DNA of 64,000 bases. It comes from CAVVEQ01 sp963828855 (GTDB lineage: Bacteria; Chloroflexota; Anaerolineae; Anaerolineales; Anaerolineaceae). How positions within the stretch are numbered: the stretch's first letter is position 1; every line of letters starts with the position of its first letter. The stretch covers positions 62,001 to 126,000 of the forward strand of contig CAWHGB010000006.1 of NCBI GenBank assembly GCA_963828855.1, read 5' to 3'. The position numbers and the translations under genes were made by a program. Of the stretch, positions 1 through 7,862 are shown piece by piece. The notes under the pieces were generated by a model. It saw nothing but the letters and a program-made list of their open reading frames with translations. It ran no database searches and had not been told where the DNA came from.

Positions 1-482
1 TGGGTGGGGAGAGCAAGGTCCAGGATGAGCCAGCGACCGCCGGGTTTGAGCACCCGGAATACTTCGGAAATTCCCTTGCGGCGGGTTTCCTCAGACATGT
101 GGAAGATCATAAAGCTGCACAGCACGACATCGAAAGAATTTTTATCGAAGGGGATGTCGGCAATACTTCCCTCTTGAAAGTTGATTTCCTCGCCTGCCTC
201 AACTGCCTTCTTTTGGCTGGCTTCGATCATACCGGGGATGATATCTATCCCAAACGCCTTCCCAGATGCTCCAGCTGCTTTTTTGGCAGCCAGGGCCAGC
301 GTACCGGTTCCGCAGCCCACTTCCAAGAAAGAGTCGCCGGGTTTGACACCGGCCAGCTCAACGGTCACCTGGCGCAATTTGGCCTCGCGACCAAAGGTGG
401 CGCGTTTCATATACGTATCGTAGGTATCCACTACCTTTTCCATCTGGCTCTTGATTTCCTGATCAACATCCTGCTGCGCCAT
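1..482 (-). CDS. Class I SAM methyltransferase, UbiE-like, partial
   Basis: Only the first 160 or so residues are present; the open frame runs off the left edge. It starts at ATG 482 (MAQQDVDQEIKSQMEK). The SAM-binding motif I is at about residues 53-62 (LEVGCGTGTLA), followed by strand 2 (GIDIIPGMI), a motif II-like stretch (FDVVLCSFMIFHM) and the post-II motif VLKPGGRW. This is the usual order for Methyltransf_11/25 enzymes, which transfer a methyl group from SAM to small molecules, quinones or lipids. The substrate cannot be told from what is visible, and no partner gene lies on this side. The fold call is firm; UbiE-like is only a resemblance. Confidence 0.8.
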   Translation of the reverse strand, partial: MAQQDVDQEIKSQMEKVVDTYDTYMKRATFGREAKLRQVTVELAGVKPGDSFLEVGCGTGTLALAAKKAAGASGKAFGIDIIPGMIEASQKKAVEAGEEINFQEGSIADIPFDKNSFDVVLCSFMIFHMSEETRRKGISEVFRVLKPGGRWLILDLALPT

Positions 483-565
483 CGAAACCTCCAGGATTAA
501 TTACTTCATAATTTGAGAATTCACCCATATGTTGCTTTGGGTTAATATGTAAATTATATGTGCGT

Positions 566-595
566 CGTAGGGCGGTCACCGGTTGCGTGACCGCC
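566..595 (+). repeat. Palindromic repeat, variant with changed stem
   Basis: CGTAGG followed by the stem GGCGGTCAC / GTGACCGCC (571-579 with 587-595). It keeps the CGTAGG lead and the ACCGGTT core of the copies at 677, 23484 and 25676, but the stem bases differ on both arms and still pair, so the structure is kept while the sequence changes. Confidence 0.6.
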
Positions 596-676
596 ATCAA
601 CCAACCATAGCCCGCTTCCCTTCAATCGATATCCATTCTTGCGTGGCATACATTCATTGTATATTAGATCGTTAAA

Positions 677-711
677 TGAATGTCGGGGACGAAACCGGTC
701 CCCGACCTACG
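677..711 (-). repeat. Palindromic repeat, copy 1 (CGTAGGTCGGGGACC type)
   Basis: Read on the minus strand it begins CGTAGGTCGGGGACC and closes with GTCCCCGAC, giving a 9-bp stem around a short ACCGGTTT-type core. Nearly identical copies are at 23484-23520 and 25676-25712. All three lie between genes. Confidence 0.75.
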
Positions 712-800
712 CGGATTGAAAACGGGAAAATAAAAAAACCGCCGCAGTCGGTTTACCCCTCCCCAGCCCTCCCCTAAAAATAGGGGAGGGAGAAAAGAAA

Positions 801-850
801 GGTGACCGCGAAGGCTCGAATATCACACCCGTAGGGTGCCCTTAACCAAA
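801..850 (-). pseudogene. Degenerate tRNA 3'-end copy
   Basis: Aligned to the tRNA-Lys-like gene downstream, this stretch repeats its 3' acceptor and T-arm region (ggtgaccgcgaagg, ctcgaa, cccttaaccaa), but 18 bases are inserted between the T-loop and T-stem (821-838). The insert contains the small hairpin CACCC-gta-GGGTG. The purine-rich block before it (ggggagggagaaaag) is also repeated before the second copy (896-910), so this looks like a tandem duplication of about 115 bp that decayed. It cannot fold as a complete tRNA. Confidence 0.5.
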
Positions 851-914
851 TGCGGTTTTCCCAGTCGATTGAAATCACCTCCCCGACCCTAAAATAGGGG
901 AGGGAGAAAGAAGG

Positions 915-1006
915 TGAGCGCGAAGGGGCTCGAACCCTTAACCAATGGCTTAAAAGGGTACTTGATAGAACCGAAACCCACTGCTCTACCATTGAGCTAC
1001 GCGCCC
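915..1006 (-). tRNA. tRNA-Lys(UUU)-like gene with a 20-nt insertion in the anticodon stem
   Basis: On the minus strand the acceptor arms GGGCGCG/CGCGCTC, D arm (GCTC/GAGC), T arm (AAGGG-TTCGAGC-CCCTT) and discriminator A are all present. The anticodon arm is normal only if about 20 bases (roughly 963-982, beginning GTTTCGG) are removed; then it reads GTGGC-CTTTTAA-GCCAT with anticodon UUU. The insert can itself form a small hairpin closed by GGGT/ACCC. Unspliced, the best alternative is a weak anticodon arm rich in G-U pairs with an oversized variable region. The gene may be inactive, misassembled or really interrupted. Confidence 0.6.
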
Positions 1007-1091
1007 AAACGGTTCCCATTTTATCATAGCATCCAAAAAACTGTAAGCAGATTGGAAAGTCCCACCGCTATCCCCCGCAGGGAGGTGTGTA

Positions 1092-1097
1092 TATAAT
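1092..1097 (+). promoter_or_regulatory. -10 box before the Ser/Thr kinase gene
   Basis: A perfect TATAAT lies 34 bases before the chosen ATG at 1132. No matching -35 was found at 16-18 bases, so this is a candidate only. Confidence 0.35.
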
Positions 1098-1131
1098 CTT
1101 ATCAGGTACATTCCCTCCCGGAGAAACTTCG

Positions 1132-3192
1132 ATGGAGCTAGCCCCCGATTTCGTCCTCAAAGAGCGTTACCAGATCATGCGCAGCCTGGGTCATGGCGGT
1201 ATGGGCGCGGTCTATCTGGCACATGATACCGTGCTCGATCACGTTGTGGCGGTCAAGGCCAATCACAGCCCGGCGGAGGAAGCCGAGGAACAGTTCCTCA
1301 AGGAAGCAAGGCTGCTGGCTGCCCTGCGCCACCCCACCCTCCCGCGGGTCACCGATTATTTCATCATCGGCGAGGAACAGTACCTGGTGATGGATTACAT
1401 CCCGGGGGATTCCTTCGACGTGATCCTCAAGGAAGACGGCATCCAACCGATGGAGATGGTTATGCAGTGGGCGCAGCAGCTCGGCTCGGCCATCAGCTAC
1501 CTCCACCGCCAGAAGCCGCCGGTCATCCACCGCGATATCAAACCCGCCAACATCAAACTGATGCCCACCGGTGAAGTGATCCTGGTGGATTTTGGGATCG
1601 CCAAGGTTTCTGATGGAACCAACGCCACCACCGCCGGGGCGCAGGGGTTCACCCCCGGTTACTCCCCGCCCGAGCAATACGGCGGCGCGCACACCGGGCC
1701 TTATTCCGATCAATACTCCCTGGCGGCCACGCTCTACCAATTGCTAACAAACCATCAGCCGGAGGACGGGCTGCAGCGCCTGATGGGCTCTGCGGTGCTG
1801 GCTCCCATGAAGGTGCTCAACCCGGCGGTGCCGGAGGGGATGCAGGCGGTGATCGAGCGGGCGATGGCGCCCAAGCCAGAGGAGCGCTACCCCAGCGTGG
1901 ATGCCTTCCTCAAGGCGCTCACACCCTTCACTTCACAGACCCTGATGGTCAAGCCGGAATATGACCGCCCGGGAAAAGGCAGCTCCCCCCCGCCAGGCGA
2001 GGTTCCGCCAGCGGAAGAAAAACCACGCCGGAAATTCCCCTGGTGGGTGCTGGTGATCGCCGGGGTGGTACTGATCGGCCTGGTCGCAGGTGGCATTTTG
2101 CTGCTGGGCGGCGGGAATCCCTCCACTCCGGCGCCGGGCAGCAATTCGGGTGACTCGCTGGCCACCTCGGTGGCAGCAACGCTAACGCAGGCGGCTGCGA
2201 TCGCCAAACCGCAGGAAACGGCAGCACAACCCGAGCCAGAAACGGCTGAACCGGTGGTTCCCACGGAACCTGCGCCTACGGTGGAACAGCCCACCCCGGG
2301 ACCCAACCTGGTTGGGAAGGGAGGTTATATCGCCTACATCAGCAACAAGGGCAGCGACAAGATCTACCAGGTGTGGCTGATGAAGGTGGCGCTGGATAAC
2401 AGCGGTGCCTTCCAGGTGGTGGAGGATAGACAACTGACCAGCGATGCAGGGGATAAAAGCTTCCCAGCCTGGTCACCGGATGGCAAGAAGCTGCTTTATT
2501 CAGCTCCGAGCGGAGGGCAGACACTTGGGATCGATATCTGGATGCTGGATCTCGAAATCCCTGAAAATTCGGCGGTCAACCTCTCCCAGCACCAGGGCGA
2601 GGATACCCAGGCGGCCTGGTCCCCGGACGGGAACTTAATCGCTTTCACCAATCGGGGCGCGAACGGGAATGACCTGCGCCAGCTCTACCTGATGAACGCG
2701 GACGGAACGAACATCCAGCGCCTGAGCAAGGAATTCCAGGAGTTCTGGCCCACCTGGTCACCGGATGCACTCTACCTGGCGTATGTGGCCTCAATGTCGA
2801 GCCACTATGTGATGTATTTGCGCACCGCGGCGGATGGATATGCTTCACCGGTGAAATTTGATACCCAGGAAGTGCTTGGCAGGCAGGGGGATGTATCCGA
2901 TCCTGCCTGGTCACCGGATGGGGACCTGATCGCCTACGTGCGCATGGAAGGCGCCAGCCGGAATATCTACCTGACCCGCTTCAGTGACCGGGGCAGCCGC
3001 AACACGCCCATCACCCAAACGGGCAGGGATACCGAGCCGGCATTCTCCAGCGACGGGCAGTGGATCGCCTTCACATCCGGCAGGGACGGGACCAAGGATA
3101 TTTTCGTGATGAACACGGCTGGGAACATGCAGACCAACCTGACAAACAACCCGGCAGTGGAGCAGATGCCCGCCTGGCAGCCTATGCCGTAG
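1132..3192 (+). CDS. Membrane Ser/Thr protein kinase with PD40 (TolB-like) sensor domain
   Basis: An intact 686-residue protein. I start it at ATG 1132, preceded by GGAG, rather than the upstream GTG at 1087, which sits too close to its Shine-Dalgarno-like GGAGG. Residues 12-270 form a Hanks-type kinase: glycine loop LGHGGMG, ATP-binding Lys42, catalytic HRDIKPAN (133-140), DFG (153-155), and the activation-loop end TPGYSPPEQY. A single membrane helix (about 304-327) separates it from a Thr/Pro/Glu-rich linker and about six PD40 blades (AWSPDG, FSSDG) that would be outside the cell. PknB-like kinases with an outside propeller usually sense cell-wall or surface ligands; the ligand here is unknown. 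It is monocistronic and ends in front of a palindrome. Confidence 0.93.
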   Translation: MELAPDFVLKERYQIMRSLGHGGMGAVYLAHDTVLDHVVAVKANHSPAEEAEEQFLKEARLLAALRHPTLPRVTDYFIIGEEQYLVMDYIPGDSFDVILKEDGIQPMEMVMQWAQQLGSAISYLHRQKPPVIHRDIKPANIKLMPTGEVILVDFGIAKVSDGTNATTAGAQGFTPGYSPPEQYGGAHTGPYSDQYSLAATLYQLLTNHQPEDGLQRLMGSAVLAPMKVLNPAVPEGMQAVIERAMAPKPEERYPSVDAFLKALTPFTSQTLMVKPEYDRPGKGSSPPPGEVPPAEEKPRRKFPWWVLVIAGVVLIGLVAGGILLLGGGNPSTPAPGSNSGDSLATSVAATLTQAAAIAKPQETAAQPEPETAEPVVPTEPAPTVEQPTPGPNLVGKGGYIAYISNKGSDKIYQVWLMKVALDNSGAFQVVEDRQLTSDAGDKSFPAWSPDGKKLLYSAPSGGQTLGIDIWMLDLEIPENSAVNLSQHQGEDTQAAWSPDGNLIAFTNRGANGNDLRQLYLMNADGTNIQRLSKEFQEFWPTWSPDALYLAYVASMSSHYVMYLRTAADGYASPVKFDTQEVLGRQGDVSDPAWSPDGDLIAYVRMEGASRNIYLTRFSDRGSRNTPITQTGRDTEPAFSSDGQWIAFTSGRDGTKDIFVMNTAGNMQTNLTNNPAVEQMPAWQPMP

Positions 3193-3197
3193 AAAAC

Positions 3198-3238
3198 TTG
3201 TAGGGACCGCAAAGAACGCGCGGCGTGCGCCTCTACAA
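3198..3238. repeat. Inverted repeat TTGTAG...CTACAA
   Basis: Ends TTGTAG (3198-3203) and CTACAA (3233-3238) flank a GC-rich partly self-complementary centre. It resembles common intergenic palindromes that start TTGTAGGG and may be a distant relative of the CGTAGG repeats. Confidence 0.45.
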
Positions 3239-3246
3239 AGGATAAT

Positions 3247-3270
3247 AAAAAAGGCGGGCAGGTGCCCGCC
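3247..3270 (-). terminator. Intrinsic terminator of the coaE-lepB operon
   Basis: On the minus strand, GGCGGGCA/TGCCCGCC (3253-3260 with 3263-3270) forms an 8-bp hairpin followed directly by six T residues. It lies 20 bases after the last gene of the minus-strand operon. Confidence 0.8.
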
Positions 3271-3289
3271 AAATATTAATCTTGAGTTA

Positions 3290-3598
3290 TCAGCCCTTGC
3301 GGTCCGCGATGGATTCCTTGACAGGCTTTTTCGGGGCGCGAGGAACCGGACGGCGGGAGGGTGTGGGGGAACCTGCCGTGGGGCTGAGGATGAGTGAAAG
3401 CTGGTTGAGGGCGGATTGATCATATTCGCGCCGTCCGCAGATATCGCATAACCAGGCGGGAAAATCGGGCACCGAGATGAGCTCTTCGCCGATGTAGGTT
3501 AGATAAGTGACCACGCTGCGGTGCATCTTGCCCGCCTGGCATTCCGGGCAGGGCATGATCGGATTCTCAGCGTTTGGGGTGGGTTCCACGAGTCTCAT
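3290..3598 (-). CDS. YgiT-type zinc-finger protein
   Basis: 102 residues. Two pairs of cysteines, CPEC near residue 17 and CDIC near residue 51, with the intervening sequence (VVTYLTYIGEELISVPDFPAWLC) matching small YgiT/MqsA N-terminal zinc-finger proteins. The C-terminal third is Pro/Ser/Arg-rich and probably disordered. Such proteins often occur in toxin-antitoxin pairs, but no toxin gene is beside this one. It starts 15 bases after lepB and is the last gene of the operon, just before its terminator. The function is unknown; DNA or RNA binding is a guess from the zinc finger. Confidence 0.75.
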   Translation of the reverse strand: MRLVEPTPNAENPIMPCPECQAGKMHRSVVTYLTYIGEELISVPDFPAWLCDICGRREYDQSALNQLSLILSPTAGSPTPSRRPVPRAPKKPVKESIADRKG

Positions 3599-3613
3599 TT
3601 TCGCCCTATTTTA

Positions 3614-4222
3614 TCATGGTGCGGCGGTGGAAGATACCCCGGCGAGGTCGGGGTGGGTGATGGTCTTGGCTCTATCGAATGGCCAGTAGACAACCAGGGC
3701 TTTGCCCAGGATGAGGTCAAGGGGGACGAACCCCCAGGCGTGTGAATCCAGCGATCGGTTGCGGTTATCCCCAAGGACAAAGATGGCGCCTTCCGGCACG
3801 GTCCAGGAACCGGTGTAATCGGGCGCATCGGCGATGTAGGGTTCCTCGAGCTTCACGTCATTGACGAAGACCGCGCCATTTTCCACCCGGACGGTATCCC
3901 CGGGCAGACCGATGGCCCTTTTAATGAAGTCCTCTTTGGGGTTGAGCGGGTAATGGAAGATGACCACATCCCCGCGCTGGATCGACCCCATGCGGTAGGC
4001 CAGGCGGTTGACCAGCAGGAATTCACCGGGCATCAGGGTGGGCTCCATGCTGATATTCTCCACGCGCACGCGGGCGACGACCGCATCGATGGCGAAATAG
4101 AGGACCGCGGCCAGCACAAGAACCTGAAGAAGTTCGATGAAGAACGTCTTGACGCTGCTGCGGGATTTTTCAGATGCTTCCGGCTGCGGGGTGGTTTCCC
4201 CCTGGAGATTTTCTTGTTCCAT
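3614..4222 (-). CDS. lepB: Signal peptidase I
   Basis: 202 residues, intact. It cleaves signal peptides from exported proteins at the outer face of the cytoplasmic membrane. One N-terminal membrane helix (about 26-48) precedes the S26 peptidase domain. The catalytic Ser58 is in SMEPTLMPGE and the general-base Lys101 in KRAIGLPGD; RGDVVIF and GDNRNRSLDSHAWG are the other conserved boxes. It follows der by about 120 bases and also has its own good promoter in that gap, with a start codon only about 10 bases from the -10 box. Confidence 0.96.
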   Translation of the reverse strand: MEQENLQGETTPQPEASEKSRSSVKTFFIELLQVLVLAAVLYFAIDAVVARVRVENISMEPTLMPGEFLLVNRLAYRMGSIQRGDVVIFHYPLNPKEDFIKRAIGLPGDTVRVENGAVFVNDVKLEEPYIADAPDYTGSWTVPEGAIFVLGDNRNRSLDSHAWGFVPLDLILGKALVVYWPFDRAKTITHPDLAGVSSTAAP

Positions 4223-4231
4223 GTTGCAGGG

Positions 4232-4260
4232 ATTATAAGACCGCTTGTATTGGGGAGCAA
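4232..4260 (-). promoter_or_regulatory. Promoter of lepB
   Basis: Minus strand: -35 TTGCTC (4260-4255), 17-bp spacer, perfect -10 TATAAT (4237-4232). The lepB ATG is at 4222, so the predicted transcript starts only a few bases before it. An inverted repeat AGACCGCTTG/CAAGCGGTCT overlaps the spacer (about 4238-4268). Confidence 0.65.
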
Positions 4261-4310
4261 GCGGTCTTGTCTAAGGGTTGGATGAAAAAAGCGTCATAAC
4301 AACATTAATT

Positions 4311-4336
4311 GGCGGGAGCGCGCTCCCGCCCTACAA
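4311..4336 (-). repeat. Perfect 20-bp palindrome plus TTGTAG end
   Basis: GGCGGGAGCG/CGCTCCCGCC (4311-4330) is a perfect palindrome, followed on the plus strand by CTACAA. It lies between der and lepB. It is built like the other intergenic palindromes here (TTGTAGG or CGTAGG plus a GC stem). Confidence 0.55.
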
Positions 4337-4340
4337 GTGG

Positions 4341-5708
4341 TTAATCCCGGCTTCGGGCTTTGAACACCAGGCGGATGGGGGTGCCGGTGAAAGGGTATTC
4401 CTTACGGAGCTGGTTTTCGATAAAACGCTGGTAGCTGAAATGGGCCAGCTTGGGATTGTTGCAATAGAGCAAAAAGGTGGGCGGGTCGGAGCGCACCTGG
4501 GTGCCGTAATAGATCTTGATCGATTGCCCGGACTTGGTGGTGGGCGCGTGCTGGTCCTGGGCATGCTGCAGGATGCGGTTGAGCACCCCGGTGGTCAGGC
4601 GGGCCAGGCGTTCCTCCTGGACGCGCAGCGCCAGCGGCAGCACCTGGTCCACGCGCTGGCCGGTTTTGGCGGAGATAAACATGAGGGGCACATAATCCAT
4701 GAAGTTCAGGTCCTGGCGGATGCGGCGGGTGAACTCGTCCATCGTCAGGTTGTCCTTTTCGATCGCGTCCCATTTATTGACCACCACCACCGCGCTCTTC
4801 CACTCCTCCAGGATGTAGCCGGCGATGTGCGCGTCCTGGGCGCTGATGCCATCCACCGCGTCGATCAGCAGCAGGGCCACATCGGAGCGTTCGATGGCGC
4901 GCATGGAGCGGATGACGCTGTATTTTTCCACACCCGGGATCACCTTGCCCCGCCGGCGGATGCCGGCCGTATCGATCAGGGTCAGGGGTATATCGCCGAA
5001 CTGGAGATGGGAATCGACCGCGTCACGGGTGGTGCCGGCGATGGGGCTGACGATGGAGCGCTCCTCCCCGGCGATGCGGTTGAGCAGGCTGGATTTGCCC
5101 ACGTTCGGTTTGCCGACGATGGCAATCTTGACCGAGTCATCCTCCTCCTCTTCGTGCGTTTTCGGCAGAGCAGCAACCAGGTCATCGAGCAGGTCACCGG
5201 TGCCGGTGCCGTGCACCGCGGAGATGGGGTAGGGTTCCCCCATGCCGAGTTCGTAGAATCCCGCAGCATCCCGGCGAAGCGCGGCGCTATCGGATTTATT
5301 CACCACCAGGAAGATGGGCGGGAAGGGCTGCCCCTCCACCTTCTTTTGATTGCGGCGCAGCATCTCCGCAACCTCCGCATCCGCGGGGGTCACCCCGCTG
5401 ATGGCATCCACCACAAAGAGGATGGCATCAGCCTCCTCGACAGCCATGGCGGCCTGGGCTTTGATCTGCTGGATGTAATCCGCAGAACCGATGGAAAGCG
5501 GGTCCTTGCCGCCGGTGGAGGGGTCGATGCCGCCGGTATCTATGATCTCGAAATCGATCCCGTTCCAATCGCTGGCAGCAAACAGACGGTCACGGGTGGT
5601 GCCGGGGGTATCATCCACGATGGCAAGCTGCTCCCCCGCCAGGCGGTTGAAGAGGGTGCTTTTGCCGACATTTGGCCGGCCGACAAGAGCGACTACAGGT
5701 TTTGGCAT
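4341..5708 (-). CDS. der: Ribosome assembly GTPase Der (EngA)
   Basis: 455 residues, intact. It has two G domains in tandem and a C-terminal KH-like domain, the fixed layout of Der, which helps assemble the 50S subunit. Domain 1: G1 GRPNVGKST, DTPGTT (switch I side), DTGG, NKSD. Domain 2: G1 GKPNVGKSS, DTAGIRRRG, NKWD. The C-terminus (FSYQRFIENQLRKEYPF) is typical. The ATG at 5708 lies 7 bases after the ybbR stop, so the two are cotranscribed. A 507-residue open frame on the other strand is only its shadow. Confidence 0.97.
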   Translation of the reverse strand: MPKPVVALVGRPNVGKSTLFNRLAGEQLAIVDDTPGTTRDRLFAASDWNGIDFEIIDTGGIDPSTGGKDPLSIGSADYIQQIKAQAAMAVEEADAILFVVDAISGVTPADAEVAEMLRRNQKKVEGQPFPPIFLVVNKSDSAALRRDAAGFYELGMGEPYPISAVHGTGTGDLLDDLVAALPKTHEEEEDDSVKIAIVGKPNVGKSSLLNRIAGEERSIVSPIAGTTRDAVDSHLQFGDIPLTLIDTAGIRRRGKVIPGVEKYSVIRSMRAIERSDVALLLIDAVDGISAQDAHIAGYILEEWKSAVVVVNKWDAIEKDNLTMDEFTRRIRQDLNFMDYVPLMFISAKTGQRVDQVLPLALRVQEERLARLTTGVLNRILQHAQDQHAPTTKSGQSIKIYYGTQVRSDPPTFLLYCNNPKLAHFSYQRFIENQLRKEYPFTGTPIRLVFKARSRD

Positions 5709-5714
5709 GTTCTC

Positions 5715-6983
5715 CTAAGGTGTGGGGGTTTCCGCGAACGTTATGATCACTTCCAGGGTATCCGGAAGGATGGAATCGACTTTCAAGTCCGTCTATGGTG
5801 ATCCTGGCTACGGGTTTTTTCTGGTAATTCCCCGGGGTCATCCCGGCCAGGTCCATGATCACGTGCACGTCATTGGCAGTGAGTTTATTAAGCAGGGGAA
5901 GCGGACCGGAGATGATCACATCCACACGGGTGGGGGAGACTTTGGCGCTGAGACCCGCTTCAAGACCCTCGATCTCCACGGACCTGGTTGGAGAAAGTCA
6001 GGCTGCCCTCGAGGGGTGAGATACCCCAGCCGCACCAAGGCGAATTCCTCACCGTCCATTTGGATACCCTGGGGCATGTTCAGGCTGGCTCTGATCTCCG
6101 TGTCGGCATTGATCCCGGTCAGATCCACGGGCAGCGTCTCGATATAACCCGGCAGGTTCTCCACCAGCTTCGGGTCATCGGAAAACACGGTCAGAACAGG
6201 CGGAGTGACGGTGACACTATTCAACCGGTACCCGTTGGCAAGCTGTCCTGTGAAAGGCACCTTCACAACCACAGTTCGGTACCCGCCGCGCTGTTCGATG
6301 GCCTGGGAGACCTGAACGGTGGCGGGGGTGACCTGGACGCCCTGGATACGACATTCGCCGTCTTCATCCAGGGGAGAGATGGTCAGCTCCTCGTTGATAT
6401 TTTCGGCGGAGTTTTCGAGCTGCAAGCTGGTTTGCAGCCCCATCACACCGGCAACCTTGGAGGCGGGTCCGCTAACCGTAGCGCTTTGCGGGGTAGAGTG
6501 AGATACTCCCCAGCGCAAAACCGGGAGCAGGGTTGCCGACGGTCAGGTACCCGATCGGGAGGGTTCGGGATTCGATCTTCTCCAGGATAACATCGGCATG
6601 ATCGATGGAGGTGGAGACGACCACGGCAGGGTGTTCGGCAATCTGGACCTGGAGGGGGACCGTGTGCTGCCCGGACTGCAGGGCGGAAATATCGAGTATC
6701 GCCCGCACGGAGGACGGGTCAGCGTTAATCCGCGCCCAGACGGAGCGGGGAGCCTTCAGAACCACGGTGGTCTCCCCGGGGAGTGTATTGGTGACCATCA
6801 GAGCAGGGTCCTGCCCAATGATCGTTACGGGGACGGGGTCCTGCAGAGCTTGCGTTTGCGAGGGATCGGTGGAGATGACGGCCAGCACCCAGACGGCCAG
6901 GGCAAGCAGGAAGGCAGTGAGTAGTATGGCAAGGTTGCGTCCCAGGAAGCGCGCAGAAGTTCACGGTTGATTTTCCTTTCCAC
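5715..6983 (-). CDS. YbbR-domain protein (c-di-AMP cyclase partner), frameshifted
   Basis: Reading pieced together from several frames. Inferred start GTG 6983 (VERKINREL) overlaps the end of cdaA; a membrane helix follows (NLAILLTAFLLALAVWVLAV). The rest is a chain of YbbR repeats of about 80 residues (for example VTPPVLTVFSDDPKLV, VSPTRVDVIISGPLPLLN). The end is inferred as TAG 5717-5715 after VIITFAETPTP. Frameshifts near 6950, 6490, 5960 and 5795. YbbR proteins (CdaR) sit in the membrane with CdaA and tune its activity; the gene order cdaA-ybbR is the conserved one. The family call is firm; exact ends are inferred. Confidence 0.8.
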
Positions 6984-7856
6984 CGGGGTGAAACAAACCA
7001 ACCGCGGATCGTGGCGAAAAACCCCTTGGGGGGTTGGGCGGATTCTCCCATCTCGTAGAAAGCCAGCAGGACATTTTCCAGCCGGTCGGTATCCAGCTTA
7101 CGGATCATGCGCCCACCATGGGTGATCGAAATCGCCCCGTTTTGCTCGGAGACGACCACGGCGATGCTATCCGAGACCTCGGAGATTCCCAAGCGCAGCC
7201 CGATGGCGCAATCCCATCTGGCGCTCCGCGGAGCGATCCAGCACGCCGCTGGCGGAGAGCGGCATCACACAGGAGGCTGCCAGGATGCGGTCTTCCTGGA
7301 TGATCACAGCGCCATCGTGGAGAGGTGTGTTGGGGTAAAAGATCTGGATGAGAAGCTCTGGCGCGACCCGGGCATTGAGCGGCCACACCAGTACCGAATG
7401 TATTCCCCCAGGGAATCGCGCCGCTGGAGGACGATCAACGCGCCGTGCCGCCGGGCGGAAAGGCGCGCGCAGGCTTCCACCACTGCATGGATGGTGGCGG
7501 CCATCACCCCCGGCTTGCCTTTGGAAAAGATACCGAAGGTGGGCGTGCCAGCACGGCCAAGGCGCTCCAACCCGCGCCGAATCTCGGGCGCGAAAACGAC
7601 CGGGATGGCGATCAGCAGGGCGGGCAGGGCTTTATCCACCAGCCAGGAAAACGCGGGCAGGTCGACCACAGTGGCAAGGAATGCCAGGATGATAAAGAGC
7701 ACCAGCAGCCCGCGCAGCAGGGTGACCGCCTGGGTATCGCGCAATGCCAGCAAGAACGGTAAAGAAAATGGCGGAGACCAGGAACAGGTCCAGAACGCTC
7801 AACCAGGTGAAGCGTTGGAAAAGAAAAAGCAGCTCGTCGACCAGGTTTTGGACCAT
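6961..7856 (-). CDS. cdaA: Diadenylate cyclase CdaA, frameshifted
   Basis: It makes the second messenger c-di-AMP from two ATP. ATG 7856 (MVQNLVDELLFLFQRF) lies 7 bases after coaE. The N-terminal third has three membrane helices; the DisA_N domain follows with the two hallmark motifs, DGA (TPLHDGAVII) and RHR (LRHRAALG), split over different frames. Frameshifts near 7740, 7390, 7195 and 6990. The inferred stop is TGA 6963-6961, overlapping the ybbR start. At about 290 residues the repaired protein is the usual CdaA length. c-di-AMP usually controls potassium and osmolyte uptake and wall stress. Confidence 0.87.
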
Positions 7857-7862
7857 GTGGAG

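Larger units (their letters stand above)
483..914. other. Non-coding stretch with palindromes and a tRNA relic
   Basis: About 430 bases without a credible gene. It holds two palindromic repeats (566-595 and 677-711), a perfect 10-bp hairpin (767-776 with 781-790, AAAA loop), a degenerate copy of a tRNA 3' end (801-850) and a second, weaker copy of the same hairpin just before the tRNA-Lys-like gene (around 881-903). Short open frames across it read through tRNA-like sequence and are not genes. Confidence 0.6.

Noticed and set aside
1087..1131. Upstream GTG start for the Ser/Thr kinase
   Set aside because: The ribosome site would be too close, the added 15 residues match nothing, and ATG 1132 has GGAG at good spacing.
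3290..3598. Toxin-antitoxin pair for the YgiT-type protein
   Set aside because: No small toxin gene is adjacent; its neighbours are lepB and a terminator, so only the zinc-finger family is claimed.
4278..5801. 507-residue open frame on the plus strand opposite der
   Set aside because: It is the antisense shadow of der, whose two G domains are complete; the plus frame shows no domain and has skewed composition.
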